Made by a program: the position numbers and the translations under genes. Source: Tamarix chinensis (taxonomy: Eukaryota > Streptophyta > Magnoliopsida > Caryophyllales > Tamaricaceae). From it: a DNA stretch of 64,000 nucleotides. Under the pieces are notes generated by a model that saw only the letters and a program-made list of their open reading frames with translations, was not told the DNA's origin and made no database searches. The stretch is taken from the NCBI GenBank assembly GCA_030549775.1, contig CM060174.1, forward strand, positions 49,863,707 to 49,927,706. Direction: 5' to 3'. Shown here piece after piece: positions 21,526 through 34,444 of the stretch (position 1 is the stretch's first letter; every line of letters starts with the position of its first letter).

Positions 21526-22919
21526 AACTATAACACCCTTATTTTTCACTGCTAAACATTTTTGTCTCTAAAACATTGTGGATGTAGAAATACATAAACA
21601 CTCCTACAAAAAAAAACGGCGTGTTACTACCACACCTAACATATGATTGACATCGAGTGTCTGTCCTATGTTAGATACATGGCTAAGAAACCAAAATAAA
21701 AAAAATACGAGAAATAGAGTGTGTAAAAATAAATGGCATAGATGTAACACCCCAAAATTCACTATATTTTTTTTAAAAGCAAAAATAATTAAAATACTTA
21801 ATTTAAAACCCGTGAATTCTAGGGATGTTACCACCACACTTAAGCCCGGTTCACTCCTACCGTTCCGCTACCAAGTGCTAAGGCTAAGAAAACACTATTA
21901 ATAATACCTTTAATAATCCAAATTTATAAAAACGAGAATCAAAGTACGCACAAGTCTTACATAATTCAAAATACCAGCTATTATTTTTCCAAATAATAAT
22001 TAAACAACATTAATAAAATTGTTTCTGCAACTAAAACATAATAAAAATAAAATGAGTCATAAATAAAAAGGAAAACTATCACGTCACTCTAAATATTGAT
22101 CTAGTTCAACTATCACTCTACCCCTCCTGATGTCCCGTAGACATCGATAACATCAAAGTAAATATCTCCTACTTGCAATCGACTAGACGGGCCTTCTACT
22201 CGTGGGAATGAGCAACATCCATGAAACGGGTGATTAGTACGCTACGTACTGAGTAAGGTAACCTAGTACTAAGGCCGGCATATAACACATCAAATCATGC
22301 AGGATAATGATCAACATACATTTACAAACCCACACATATGGTATATAGAAGCATAAAGTGAAATCCATAGCTTATAATCAACAAGTCCACACATAAGGCC
22401 CAAAAAGGTCCCGTTTAATTATTTAACCTTTCTTTTATTAGAATTCGATTCACACCATACCATTTTCTCAATTCCATGCGAGTACAAGAATACCCCACTA
22501 TTCTAACCGGTGGGCCGGTCACATATAGGGCATCATGCCCTAACCACTATTATTACTGGTGGATCGGTCACATATAGGGTACAACCCTAACCACTATTCC
22601 TGATCGGGGGATCGGCTTAGTTCCTGCTCGCATGGTGTTCCACTATAATTAATTAGTATCTTTTAAGAGCATTAAAAAATTTGGTTTGTTTTTATTGAGC
22701 TCGGGATCCCCTACTATTATAACCGGTGTGCCAGTCACATATAGGACCTCATGTCCTAACCACTATTATAACCAGTGGATCAGTCACATATAGGGTAAAA
22801 CCCTAACCACTATTCCTGACCGGTGGATCGGCTGGTCCCGTCTCAATATCTTCCACTTTAAGTAATTAATGTCTTAAATATTTTATTCATAAACATTTAC
22901 CCAGACATGCATGACTAAC

Positions 22920-23300
22920 CCCATGCAACCCTAGCTCCTATGGCAACCCTAACTCCACGTAAACCATACTAACTTTCTGCAAACCCTAACTCCATGCAAA
23001 CCCTAACTCCACGTAAACCACACTTCCATGCAAACCCTAACTCCATGCAAACCCTAACTCCACGTAACCCACACTTCCATGCAAACCCTAGCCCCCATGC
23101 AAACCCTAAATCTATGTAGACATGCTTCCATACAAACCCAAATTCACATGCAAACCCTAGCACCATACCATTTCATGCAAAACTCTAACTCATACCATTT
23201 TATGCAAAACTCTAACACCATACCATTTCATGCAATACCCTAACACCATGCCCTTTCATGAAAAACCCTAACACCATGGCATTTCATGCAAAACCCTAAC
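22920..23300. repeat. Minisatellite with telomere-like AAACCCTAA motifs
   Basis: Over ten copies of CAAACCCTAACTCCATG-like units of 17-20 bp pass into longer units of about 28-30 bp containing CCATTTCATGCAAAACCCTAAC. Each carries ACCCTAA, the core of plant telomere repeats and telo-boxes, but with other spacing, so this is not a telomere. It lies inside the solo LTR. The frame at 22969-23166 is a shadow of it. Confidence 0.85.
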
Positions 23301-23814
23301 GCCACATTGTTACACTTCCCATCCTTATTTTACAACCCTAACATGCATGTCTTAAGGCCACATCATACAATAATAATAACATAAATATATATATAATTCT
23401 CATGCCACAATTTATTCATAACAACATACTTCAACTCCACTTTATACCGCATGTGAAATAATTAATAATGATAAACATAGAATACATGTCATATGAAGCA
23501 CATAATGCATATAAACACACAAATGGCCTTAGTAACACCCTTACCTAAACTGTCACCGGTCTTGATGCACGTTCCTATTCCACATGAGGGATTTGACTGG
23601 GTTCATCTATTATATAAAAATATACTAGAATTAGGCTCCCTCCTAAAATTTTATTATTCCCTAACTTATTCTAAGACATAGTTTTTAATTAAAACAAATT
23701 TACACAATAATTAACTATATGAAATATTACTTAAAAATACAAATAAATTACTATTTTCATTCGAGAAGAGTGGTGATACAAGGGTTCCTACCCTTCACCA
23801 AAATAGTATTAGTA

Positions 23815-23816
<2 letters not shown>

Positions 23817-23853
<37 letters not shown>

Positions 23854-24319
23854 GTAAAATATTATTAATAATACTCTTATTAGTAGAATATTAATATTAA
23901 TAATAATATAAATCTTAAAATTACAAGGTGGCTTTCGAAACCACCCCATCTAATAATAATACTATTCGATAATGGTAATAATGATATTAATACTATATAT
24001 ATACTTATAATATAAAATTTAATCAAGATAATAATAATAATATAATCAGTAATAATGTTAAAAATGTTAAAAATGCTAATAATAGTAATAAAAAGAAAGG
24101 GTGCGAGACCTAATTAAAATTTTAGGTTTCTACCCCTTCTGAAATAATTACACTAATAATAATAGTATTAGTAATAATATTAATAATAATAGTAAAAATG
24201 TAATAATTCCATTAAATAACTAAAATTCGAGAATAATAATTTATCTAACTCAAGAATACTCCCAAACCTGTCAACAAAATATAGCAATTAGGTTACAGTT
24301 GATAGCAATAATAATAATC

Positions 24320-24417
<98 letters not shown>

Positions 24418-24430
24418 TATAATAATTAAA
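23817..24430. repeat. AAT/TAA-rich region with a long (AAT)n microsatellite
   Basis: Short TAA runs at about 23819-23851, then an almost pure (AAT)n tract of about 110 bp at 24306-24417, inside the solo LTR. It adds to this copy's length. Confidence 0.95.
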
Positions 24431-24971
24431 ATCAAAATAACATTAAAAATTAGGATAAAAACAGAATAATTCTCAATTAATCAAAAGTAAGTGTTGAAAA
24501 GGTCTAGGGTTTCAACTTGAGTTGGCGGGGATGGGTGGCACCGGCGATGGTGCCCGGAGGTGGCCGGAAAAGTGATATAAAAGGGGCGAAAATGAAGAAA
24601 AAGAGGGAAGGGGGGAGGAGAAAAAGAAAATAAGTTTATGGGTCAGTGGAGGAGAATTAGCAGGAGTTTTTGAGTAGTTTAGAGGGTGGTAGAAGCGGCA
24701 GATGTGGTGGTGGGCGGTGGTTTAAGGTTTTGGGGTCAAAATTCTGGCGAGAGGAATAACAAACTTTGCACGGTTATGGAGGCCCGTGTGAGAAGAATCG
24801 AAGGTTGCGAATGGTTTAATTAATTAGAGGGCGTTGTAGGGAAGAGTTTGGGAGGAAGAAGAGGCGGCGAGGTTGGCTAAAGGTGGAGAACAGTGCGTCT
24901 AAAGCTGCGGTGGCGCACATACTGGTACTTAGGGTTTTGTGGAAAAAAAATCTCGAAACCAGGCCATATGA

Positions 24972-24984
24972 GGGATATTTATAG
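24972..24984 (-). promoter_or_regulatory. TATA box of the solo LTR
   Basis: The minus strand reads CTATAAATATCCC, directly after the pyrimidine-rich block, the same relative place as CATATAAAAAG in the gag-only element. Confidence 0.6.
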
Positions 24985-27900
24985 TGGTGGAGGGTAGGCT
25001 CGAATTTTGGAGGTTACTAGGAGGTCAAAGCCAGTGAGAAATGGGGCGGTTATGGTGTTGGTCGGTCAGCACGATTTCAAATCGTGCCCAACCTTCGTAG
25101 GGGAAAATGGGGGCAAATGTGGAGAAGAAAAGGAGATTGGGGCAGTTCAAATTGGAGTGTGCGTCGAGGGGAAGAGAATGGGCGGGAGAAAGGCCAATCA
25201 CAAAACGTGTGGCCGGCGGCACCATTTTCGAGGGATAGAAGTTGCAGGCTCGACAATGGTGGGGAAAGGAGGAAGAAGGAAGGAGGTGAGCCGGTGGTTT
25301 GAGGAAAAAGAAAAGAAAAGAAAGGGAGGCAGACCGGGTGGTCGGGCGCGAGGTGAGGGGTTCTTAAATGAAACGTAGAGTTTCGGTGGGAAAATAAGCA
25401 AAACGTAGCGCGACGAGGGAGAAGGAAGGAGGTCGGCTGCACTGCGCGGGCTGGGCGAAGGAAATGAAGGAAAAGGCGAAGGCTGGGCCGCGTAAGGGTA
25501 GACCCAAATGGGGAAAAAAGAAGAGAAAAAGAGAAAGAAAAAGGAAGAAAGAAAGGAAAAGGAAAAGGAAAAAGAAAAGGGAAATGAAATGGAAAATAAA
25601 TAGGAGGTTGGGTAAAATAAATTAATTAAAATATTTGGAATATTTAAAAATAATAATATTTAAATAAAATAATATTTAAATAAATTTTTCGGCTAAATTA
25701 GGATTTTTAAAATATTTTTCATAAATTCCATTTTAATTAGCAAAACACCCAAATTTCCTTCAATTAAATTATTTATAAAATTAATATTAATTTGAAACTA
25801 TTTTCTCTTTCTTAATTTAAATAAAATAATTTATTTAAATAAATTTCCAAATTCAAATCTTAAATTAGTTAAAATACCCAAATTTTCTCTAATTAACATA
25901 TTTATAAAATATCTTATTAATTTGCCCTAATAAATTTCCTTTTATTTTAATAAAAATAATTTATTAAATTAAATTTTTCAATAAAACCTTATTTAAATAT
26001 AATATTTAAAATTAGAAAATTTTGGGGCATTTCAATAGAGATATCAAATATAAGTGTTTACAAACAAGACCACATAGGGTCCCAAAATAACTAAAATATA
26101 TAAAAAAATATAAAACACATGGTATTGAATCTCATCAAGAGAAAAATAGATAGTGGGAAAAAACACCAAAACTTAGGTCTTTTAGGAATCAACCAAAATG
26201 AAACTTTAGATGTACACACTCATTTTCCCTATCCCAAACACATGGTAGACCGACTACTAACCATTGATAACCCTCAAGCACCTGCATAGGGTCCTCTACC
26301 AGTGGAATTGAGCATGTGACCAAACAAATAAGCACATTAGTGCACGACATACCTAGCAAGACAAGTTACCTCATTAAAGAGACTCATGTTGCATGTAAGG
26401 AAAAGATGAGACACATTGTTCATACTATAACATGTTATCATGCTCACATAGTGCATGTGAAGTTACATGTTCTATTGTAATCATAAGATGTATAAAGATT
26501 TCCTATCATGTAAAACTTAGATACTTCATGGCTCATCATGCATACCTTCATAATTTAAAAATCAAGGATAGAAAAATATAATTATGTAAAGGAAATTTAG
26601 TTATTGAACTTATTATCTTGTTTCTAGGGTCCATTACTATAACCCTTATTTAGATCCATATTTCAATACTATATAGTAAATTATGTTATTTATTTATAGT
26701 CCATTTTCTTTCTGAGCAATGGGTAAGAATACCACCCATTGTCTCTTAATACTATGGAAGTCACACTAAATAATATAGGGCATAAAGGCCACTTAAAGCT
26801 AGAAGAACCACCAATGGACATAAATTTTATTCGAAGAAAAAAAAAACAACCAATGGACATAAAGTGCAAACAAAGCTAAATAAACTACCTAGGTGACCAA
26901 ACCCTTTAGTATTGATATCCTTTAGTAAATCATTAGTTTCTGGAGTAGATAAGGCATTGGGATCAACTAGGATGCTTACTGAAGGTAAGCTCAAAAGCAC
27001 CATAAATGCATGTAGGTAGACTAAACCCTTGTAGCTAATTAAGGATCAGATAACCTAGACCTATATATTACTCGATTATCTTCTACGGAGTATTTTATTC
27101 ACCAATGCATGTACCATGCAAGACCCACATATTATGTTTAAGAAAACATATCCACATAATTGTTCTAGATTAACTATCATCACCATCCAAAATATTTGAT
27201 GGAAATTCCATTAATACTTAACCAAGTTTAATCCATCTATTTATTTAATCCACATATACCCAGAAGTTGGATCATATTATTCAAAAGTCTCACCATAACA
27301 TGCTTATTCCCATTTTTCCGTTAAAACCTTTTAAAGGGACTTAAGGATATTACCATACATTATGGTCCAATTTATTCTCATTTTTCCAACTTCTAGGGTT
27401 CCTTATCAAAACTAATAAAAGGGTTTAACCAGAGACTAAACAAAAATTACCACTAGAGAACCCATCGATTAGCTTGACTCACTAGTCAGCTGCTCTAACG
27501 ACTAGTTGATCAGTTAGACACAACCCAATTAATGGGTTCAAATAAAGAGTAGAACATAGTCACCACAAGCAGATAAATTGAATGGTTGACCTAACTAGTG
27601 GAATGATATAGGAACTAGTTGATTGGTTTATCAAAAACAATCAATCGGTCTATACTATATTCAAGCATTCTCAAACTTGATTTAAGATTTAAAACCTAAC
27701 CACATCAAATCCATATTATTAATATTGTAGAAAACTAAGATTAAACTTGCTCATATACCAAATCGTGTGTAACTCCCCCAAAATTCACTAGTGAAGAGTT
27801 TTATTTTAATTAAAAATTCATAGAAGGAAAAATGGTAAATTTTGGAGATATTACCGCCACACTTAGTACGAGACCGATTTCCTCCTATTGTTCTACTAAC

Positions 27901-29862
27901 CAAGTGCTAAGGTTAAAAAGGAACATAACACAATTTATTCAGATTTTCGTTTAAATTAGAGTTGCATGTTAGAGACATTACAAATGATAAAACCCACTTT
28001 TATTGTTCACAAGAGTAAAATTATTTAACAAGAAATAATAAGGTTAAAAGAGAAACCCTAAAAAATATCCCAGATATTCCTTATGCTCTTACCCAATAAC
28101 AACTTGAATAGCACCTGTAACTAACTTGTAACGGACACTGCCTATTGAATAGGCATGGGCATACAAACGGAACCCTTTCAGTACTACAGTATAGAGTAAC
28201 TCTTTATAATAGACAAAAGGCAGGTCTGTATGCTACACATCATATTTAAACAAATGTAAAGACAATATCATACTCGAGCATATAAATAATCATAGCAACC
28301 AATAAGAATTGTACAACACAAAGTCCATTTGCTTAGCATATCTAGCACTTAACAATAGTGACAGGCACTAAGGCTATACTTATAGTATAGCAATAGATCA
28401 CAAGGATGAAAGTAACACTTCTAGTCTTAAGCCATCAGTTAAATATTATTTAACATCATCTCTCGAATTATATCCATGTGAGTATGGAAACACCACTATT
28501 ATAGCAGGTAGATTGGAAATACACTCAAGGTTAGAACACACTTGGCCACTATTATTCGTAGGTTGACCGGTCTCTAGGGAAAAAGGTTCATGGCCACTAT
28601 TCTAGCTAGTGGATCAGTCTAGCCCCGAATCACATGGTGTTCCGCTATAAGTGATTATCATTTTTTCTATAATTCATTATCATCCAAGGTTTAGTTTATT
28701 GAGCTAGAGATCCCCCACTATTATAGCCAGTAGACCATATTACACTATAGGACAACATGCACCTAGCTATTATTATAACTGATGGACCAGTATACACTCT
28801 AAGGCAACACTCTCTTGGCTACTATTATAATTGTTGGACTGGTACACACGATATAATCCATCTATGTCTGGCTTAATAATCTTTCACTTTATATGATTAG
28901 TGTTTCCCATTTAATTAACACAACAAGTCCATTTATTTAACTTAAGGGGGAGATCATGAACACAGAGACAAAAAGGTACGCCGGTCATACTAGTGCATAT
29001 AAACAATGTAGTACCCTCCAACCATCAACCTAGAGACATAAAGGCACCCTGGTCGCATTGGTGTATGAGGACACACAGTGCCCTATTGATAAGGACACCT
29101 AATCCATAAGCATGCATACCCCTTAAATAGGTCCATAGAGCTAGATAGAGTAAGATGTAGGGCATGGCTAGGACACTAAGGCACACCAGCAAAATCCAAA
29201 ACAATAGTGGTCTAAAACATGTCTTTAGGATAGCGACCCCTAAAGAGCCACCATTCCCAATCTCAAGGTCTTCCACTTTAATTATTATTGTCTTAATTAA
29301 GGTGACCATGAGAAACACATCAATTACATAATCATGTCCATTTCTTTATTTTATTATTAAGTAATCCTTATTCATATTGTTATCTATGTTAACTTAAATA
29401 AACCACCAAGGTCATCCTATTATCATCCATTTCCATTTTAGAATTCATTTCTATTTATTCATATGCCATAAAGGGTTATCATATTATAATTATATTATGG
29501 GTCATAGAATCAAGTATTCTATATCAAGGATCATTGAACTTATAAACCCTACTATGTATTTTTAGCACATCAAGCACACATTTCCATGCACAATTAACAA
29601 CTAAGGCAGCTCTTGCATGATTATGAAATAACATCATATCATACCTTTAATTATCCATTCAACCCTATGTCATGCCATAACCTTGCGATATTCACAATTT
29701 ACCAAAATACCCTTATCCTTATAACATACAGAGTCATACTTGAATAAGTGATACTAGCCATAAACCCTTACCCTATTATTTAATATTACTTATATCTTAT
29801 TATGGAGGCTTATTTAATCCATTTACATGTTATATGCAGTTTACTGATTTACTCCTTCATAC

Positions 29863-30645
29863 TTACAAAACTACTAAAATACCACTCTTGTTTGTAAGTT
29901 ACTAAGTTATCCCTTTTTACTTGCCAAATTATCAAACTACCCTTCACATTTGTATAATTACCAAAATATCCCTTTGTATTTGGTTAACTACCAATTTACC
30001 CTCCATACTTATTAAATTACCAACTTTACCCCTCATACTCATTAAATTATCAAATTATCCTACTAGTTGGTTAATTTACCAAATTGTCCCTTATAATTGT
30101 TAAAATTACCAAATTATCCTTCAGATTTGTTAAATTACCAAATTACCTTTCATACTTATTAAAATTACTAAATTGCCCTTTTGGTTGGTTAATTTACCAA
30201 ATTACCTTCCATACTTATTAAATTACCAATTTCCCTTTTGTTTAGTTAAATGACCAAATTGTCCTTTATACTTATTAAAATTACCAAATTACCCTTTTTG
30301 TTATTTAAATTACCAAATGGCCCTTCATACTTATTAAAATTACCAAATAGCCTTTTTCATGCCATATTACCAAAATACCCCTCTTACCTACAAATTACCA
30401 TTTTACCCCTTTTATTTACAAAGTTACCAAGCTACCCTTCTTTTATGCTAAATTACCAAAATACCCTTCTCATTTAATAATTTATCAATTTACCTTTTTA
30501 CTCATAATTTTACCAAGTTACCCCCTTTTCATGCCAAATTTACCACAATACCCTTCTTCCTTATTAGTTTACCATATTACCCCTTTTATTCACAAAAATT
30601 ACTAATTTACCCTTCTTATGCCAAATATACTAAAATAACCTTACC
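29863..30645. repeat. Minisatellite of 30-36 bp ATTACCAAATTACCCTT units
   Basis: About two dozen diverged units of the form TTAAATTACCAAATTACCCT with variable spacers such as TCATACTTAT. On the element strand the core is AAGGGTAATTTGGTAATTT. The gag-only LTR has a single related AAGGGTATTTTAGTAATTTT at about 12427-12446, so the array looks like a local expansion of a unit present in the LTR family. Open frames at 29921-30103 and 30250-30477 are the repeat read as Leu/Pro-rich protein. Confidence 0.85.
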
Positions 30646-32309
30646 ACATAAAACGTTAACACTCATGGTTCATATACATCATCTAACACCACATATTATT
30701 CTTATTTATTATTAATACACATTATCACATACCATATATACTTAATTTAGGATGCAACTTTTGTATAAGGAAAATTACTAAAATATCCCTAGGGCTCATA
30801 TTAACATTATCTATGCTATGAATGACCAATTAGCTTATCATGTCATATACATGAATTTAACATTATTATTAATAACAAGACTCCTTCCTTAACTATCATT
30901 TTTACACATGACTTATAATATAACGTGCTTTTCATTTCAACCACCAACATATGCTACAAATCATAATATACTTAACATCATACAATATGCACATAAACAT
31001 ATTTAAAAACCCCAATGTGCTAGCATACTCATATCCACACATTTTAGTAGGGCATAATGGTTACTGTGGTTCTCGTAATAATTAAACCTTATTGATACCG
31101 CAGTTAAGAGTTTAAGCTTTGATTAGAAAAATTTGTACCTAAAAATAATATCAAAACTAGCATATTAGTAATAGAAAATTAAAAGAATAAACTTTTATCA
31201 AAAAGCTTAATTAGTACATATTAATACTAACTATTTTTATACCTCAAACATTAGCAATATTTGCTCATAATATACAGCAAGACTCACCCTACACAGATTG
31301 AAGGGGGGAATAAGTGTCGAAGAGCGGATGGGAGAGAGGGGAAGGGTTTATTCGTGTAAAGGTTAGGTGGGTTTGGCTGATGGCTTGTGGAGAGGAGTGA
31401 GGGTGGTTGCTGGGTGTAGGGATGGAGTAGGGGTGTAGATGGTAGTTAGGGGTTATAGATTGGCTCAAGGAGATGAAGACGGTAGCTGCATGGCTAGAAA
31501 AATGGGTGCAAGGAAGGGAGAAGAAGAAGAAGGAAAGGAGAAGAGGAGAATAAAGGAGGGTTTAAAGGGGACTTTCAGCCAAGGTGAGGTAGTGTGATGG
31601 TATGGGAGGTGCTAAGGGGTCACGGGGTGGCTGTGTTAGCTGTTGAATAAGGGAGACAACAACGCATGAAGGTGGTGTAGGGTGGAGGTTGAGAATAGAA
31701 AGAAAAGACAAAGGAAGAGGAAGGTGGCTATAGGGGGAAGTGTTGGGTGGTTCAAGGAGGTAGTAGGGGAATCCACGCGGTTGGTGTGGTGGCAGATGTG
31801 GTGGCTGAGGGTGGTGGAGCAAAAATAGGGGAGGAGAAGAAGAAGGGAAGAAGGGAGAAAAGAGGGGGTTCTATAGGGAAATGAGGGAGCTAGAGGGAGA
31901 TCAAAAATGGGTAGAGAAGGAGGAGATAAGGAGAAGAAAAGGAAGAGGGAAAGAGGGTAGGCATGACCAGCTAGGTGGTGCAGGCTACAGAGGATTAGGA
32001 TATAGGGTGGTAGAGAGAAGTTGATGTGTGTGGTAGGGTTTAATCTTCAACTATATGAGAATAATTTTTCAAATGGGGTTGAATAAGACGATAAGCGTTT
32101 AGAGATGGTGAGTTAAAAAACTAGAGCCTCAAAAGTGATGGATATAAATGACGGTGATTTGAATTATGGTAGAAGAATGATGATGGTGAATTAGTGATGG
32201 TAGTTTGTGAGTGATGATGGTTCGAATGGTGTGTGTGAATTAATCTATGCATTTGATGACAGATTGATGAAGATGCTTAGTTTCAAAACATAGGGTTTGG
32301 ATGCAGGTT

Positions 32310-32460
32310 AGAATTTTGGTTTAGGGTTAGGGTTATGGTTTAGTTTGAAAAAGAGGAAATAAGGTGGTGTTTGATTGGTATGGATGGTTAGGGTTTCGTT
32401 TTAATGTTTTAAGGTTTCTGTTTTGGTATACCAATTTAGGGTTTAGTTTAGCCACAAAAT
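32310..32460. repeat. TTTAGGGTTAGGG-like motifs in the 6.1-kb insert
   Basis: A loose cluster of telomere-like words (TTTAGGGTTAGGGTTATGG, GGTTAGGGTTTCG, TTTAGGGTTTAG) within 150 bp. They are degenerate and irregularly spaced, so not a telomere array. Confidence 0.5.
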
Positions 32461-34432
32461 AGAGTAGGAACTTGATGGTAATTAGGGAAAGAAAATATGG
32501 ATTAATAATAGTAGAAAGGATATGGATTAATCTCTAACTCACATAGAAGAAGTGATTAAAACTTTCAAGCCAAACTATTCACATAGATTTGATTTGCTTT
32601 AACTTGAACTCATACAGAATTCATTCCATGTTGATATTCAACTTCAATTCTTCATAATACCTTAAATATGCTTAGCATTTATGAATAATATAACCTTTCT
32701 ACCACTAGATAATACATATTCCAAAAGATCAAAGCTAAAAGATATTATACTACCTTTATGCTACTTTATGCTAACTTTATTCTCCTAATTTATTACTTAA
32801 TTAATAAGTTAGCTAAATCATTTAATAATGCTTGAAAATCCTACCAACATCCTCCTTATGCATGTGTTTACTCCCTCCTTACATGCCATGCACATGCACA
32901 TAGATATTTAATTACTTATTTATTATGTTTCGAGTAATGTAACCATCCATTGGTCTTCAAGTGTGCGTGAGGCATTTTCCCAATGAAGAATAATTGGTTC
33001 TATAATTATGAAAGCCAATTCTTGGATGTTTACTTCTGCATCAGAAGAAGAGGAGGAAATGGGAAAGAAAATAGGCATGTAAGTGGGGTTGTGTTTGGCT
33101 AAAAAATGGTAGGAAAAAGGATGTGGAAGAGAGGGAGAGGGAGGGATGCCATCGCAGGTGCAGAGGGGAAGGTTGGAAGGCATGTGAGTGTAGGAATGGG
33201 GGATGTTTTGTTCTGTGTAGGCAAAGGAATAAGAAAAAGAAGAAGAAGGAAGGAATATAGGCCGATTAGGCGGGGGAGAAAGAAAGAGATAGGCCAGTCC
33301 GTGCACGCAAGGGAAAGGGAGAAAAAAAGGATGGTTGGGCTGGTCTAATTGGGGGAGAAAAGAAAAGAAAAGAAAAAAAAGAAGATGAGGGGAGGTGGGC
33401 AAGGAAATGATGCTAGGCAAAGAGAAGAGAAAAGAAGGGAAGGGGGCCTAGGGCCTAGTGGGAGAGAAAAGATAAGAAGGTTGGGTAGCACAAGGAGGAA
33501 GAGAAGAAGAAAAGGAAAAATGAGGAAAAGAAAAATGAAGGAAAAAGGAGAAAGAAAAAGGAAAAGGAAAAGAAAAAAAAATTATTTTATTATTTATATG
33601 GATAAATGAATTTAATAAATGAATTTATTTAAAAATTAAGATATTAATTTAATATGTTTATTTTAGTAAAATACGAGTTTCAAAAATTATTTAAGTAAAT
33701 TGAGTATGATAAAATAAAAAATAATTATTTTAACTTATTAAATAATCGTATCTATTTTTATACACCCAAAAGTCCATAACATAGTTAAATTAATAATTTA
33801 AAAATTAAATTATCCCACACGAGGATTGATTATTAAATTCTAGGTTTTAAAATTTTTGGAGTATTACATCATATTGCACTTATAGAGACTTAAAACAAAT
33901 TCCTATGAATTCATATTTTCTCAAAATACTAAAATCATCTATCATGAGTCGTTAAAATACTAACATAACCATATAATCATGTGGATATCAAGAATTTATA
34001 ACCTAAACTTGCTCACATGCTTATTCATTCCTCTTTTTAAAGGTAAGAATAACTTGTAAACTTAGTAAAGCCACAATGAATGGAAAAACATAAGCTATAA
34101 AATTCCAACTCACAAACACTTTAAAAAAAATACAAGAGCTCAAAAATTATTTGTTAACAATCATAGAAACTAAAATTACCTAAATCTTAGAAAAGAAAAT
34201 AAAAAATACCACCTCCAAGAAGACTCTAGGAAAATCAACGAGAAAACTGTAACTTTTTCCAAATATAATCCTATCTTTCTTAAATATAAAATAGGAAGGT
34301 GTTAGAGGAAGGATTAGAAGAGGTTAAATGAATTAGGATTAAAAATACAAGAGGAAGAAGAGTGAACCACAAGTATAAGAGAACTCAAAGTATTGCAGTG
34401 GTTAAAAGGAAGTAAATGACAAAGAGGGTTAT

Positions 34433-34444
34433 GGCTATTTATAC
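34433..34444 (-). promoter_or_regulatory. TATA box of the shared Tekay LTR
   Basis: The minus strand reads GTATAAATAGCC, a good plant TATA box, at the place matching 6985-6994 in the sister LTR. Confidence 0.6.

Larger units (their letters stand above)
21743..26034 (-). mobile_element. Solo LTR, 4.3 kb, TSD ATAGA
   Basis: Flanked by ATAGA at 21738-21742 and 26035-26039. Removing it restores the alignment to the other Tekay LTR across CATAGAGATATC. Read on the minus strand it starts TGAAATGCCCC and ends GGGGTGTTACA. It has the layout of the gag-only element's LTR: AT-rich start, pyrimidine-rich block (about 25600-24990), TATA box, repeats, and the conserved end block CTTAGCACTTGGT...AAGTGTGGTGGTAAC at about 21820-21890. 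No primer site, gag or second LTR is present. The guanine-rich frames at 25007-25442 are shadows of the pyrimidine block. Confidence 0.85.
27768..33868 (-). mobile_element. 6.1-kb solo LTR-like insertion, same superfamily
   Basis: Read on the minus strand it starts TGTAATACTCC at 33868 and ends GGGGGAGTTACA at 27768. Flanks are TCGTG (27763-27767) and TCATA (33869-33873), which agree except for two G/A differences and may be a decayed duplication. The Tekay LTR alignment resumes on either side. Near the 3' end it matches the gag-only LTR: CCTTAGCACTTGGT, AGTGTGGCGGTAA, CCTATTGAATAGGC, and the block around 29090-29290 (AAGACCTTGAGATTGGGAAT). Two pyrimidine-rich blocks (33560-32923 and 31980-31290 on the minus strand) suggest an internal duplication or further insertion. 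No gag, pol or primer site found. Confidence 0.7.

Noticed and set aside
22920..23300. Interstitial telomere
   Set aside because: The ACCCTAA words are separated by other sequence and the unit length is 17-30 bp, not 7.
25007..25442. Arg/Gly-rich frames on both strands
   Set aside because: They overlap the purine/pyrimidine-rich block of the solo LTR, with no domain and no conservation of frame.
29863..30645. Evenly repeated array that could be mistaken for a CRISPR
   Set aside because: Units are diverged tandem copies without unique spacers, in a plant retrotransposon context. It is a minisatellite.
32923..33609. 165-codon and neighbouring Lys/Arg/Glu-rich frames
   Set aside because: Products of GA-rich sequence in the 6.1-kb LTR-like insert; the composition explains them.
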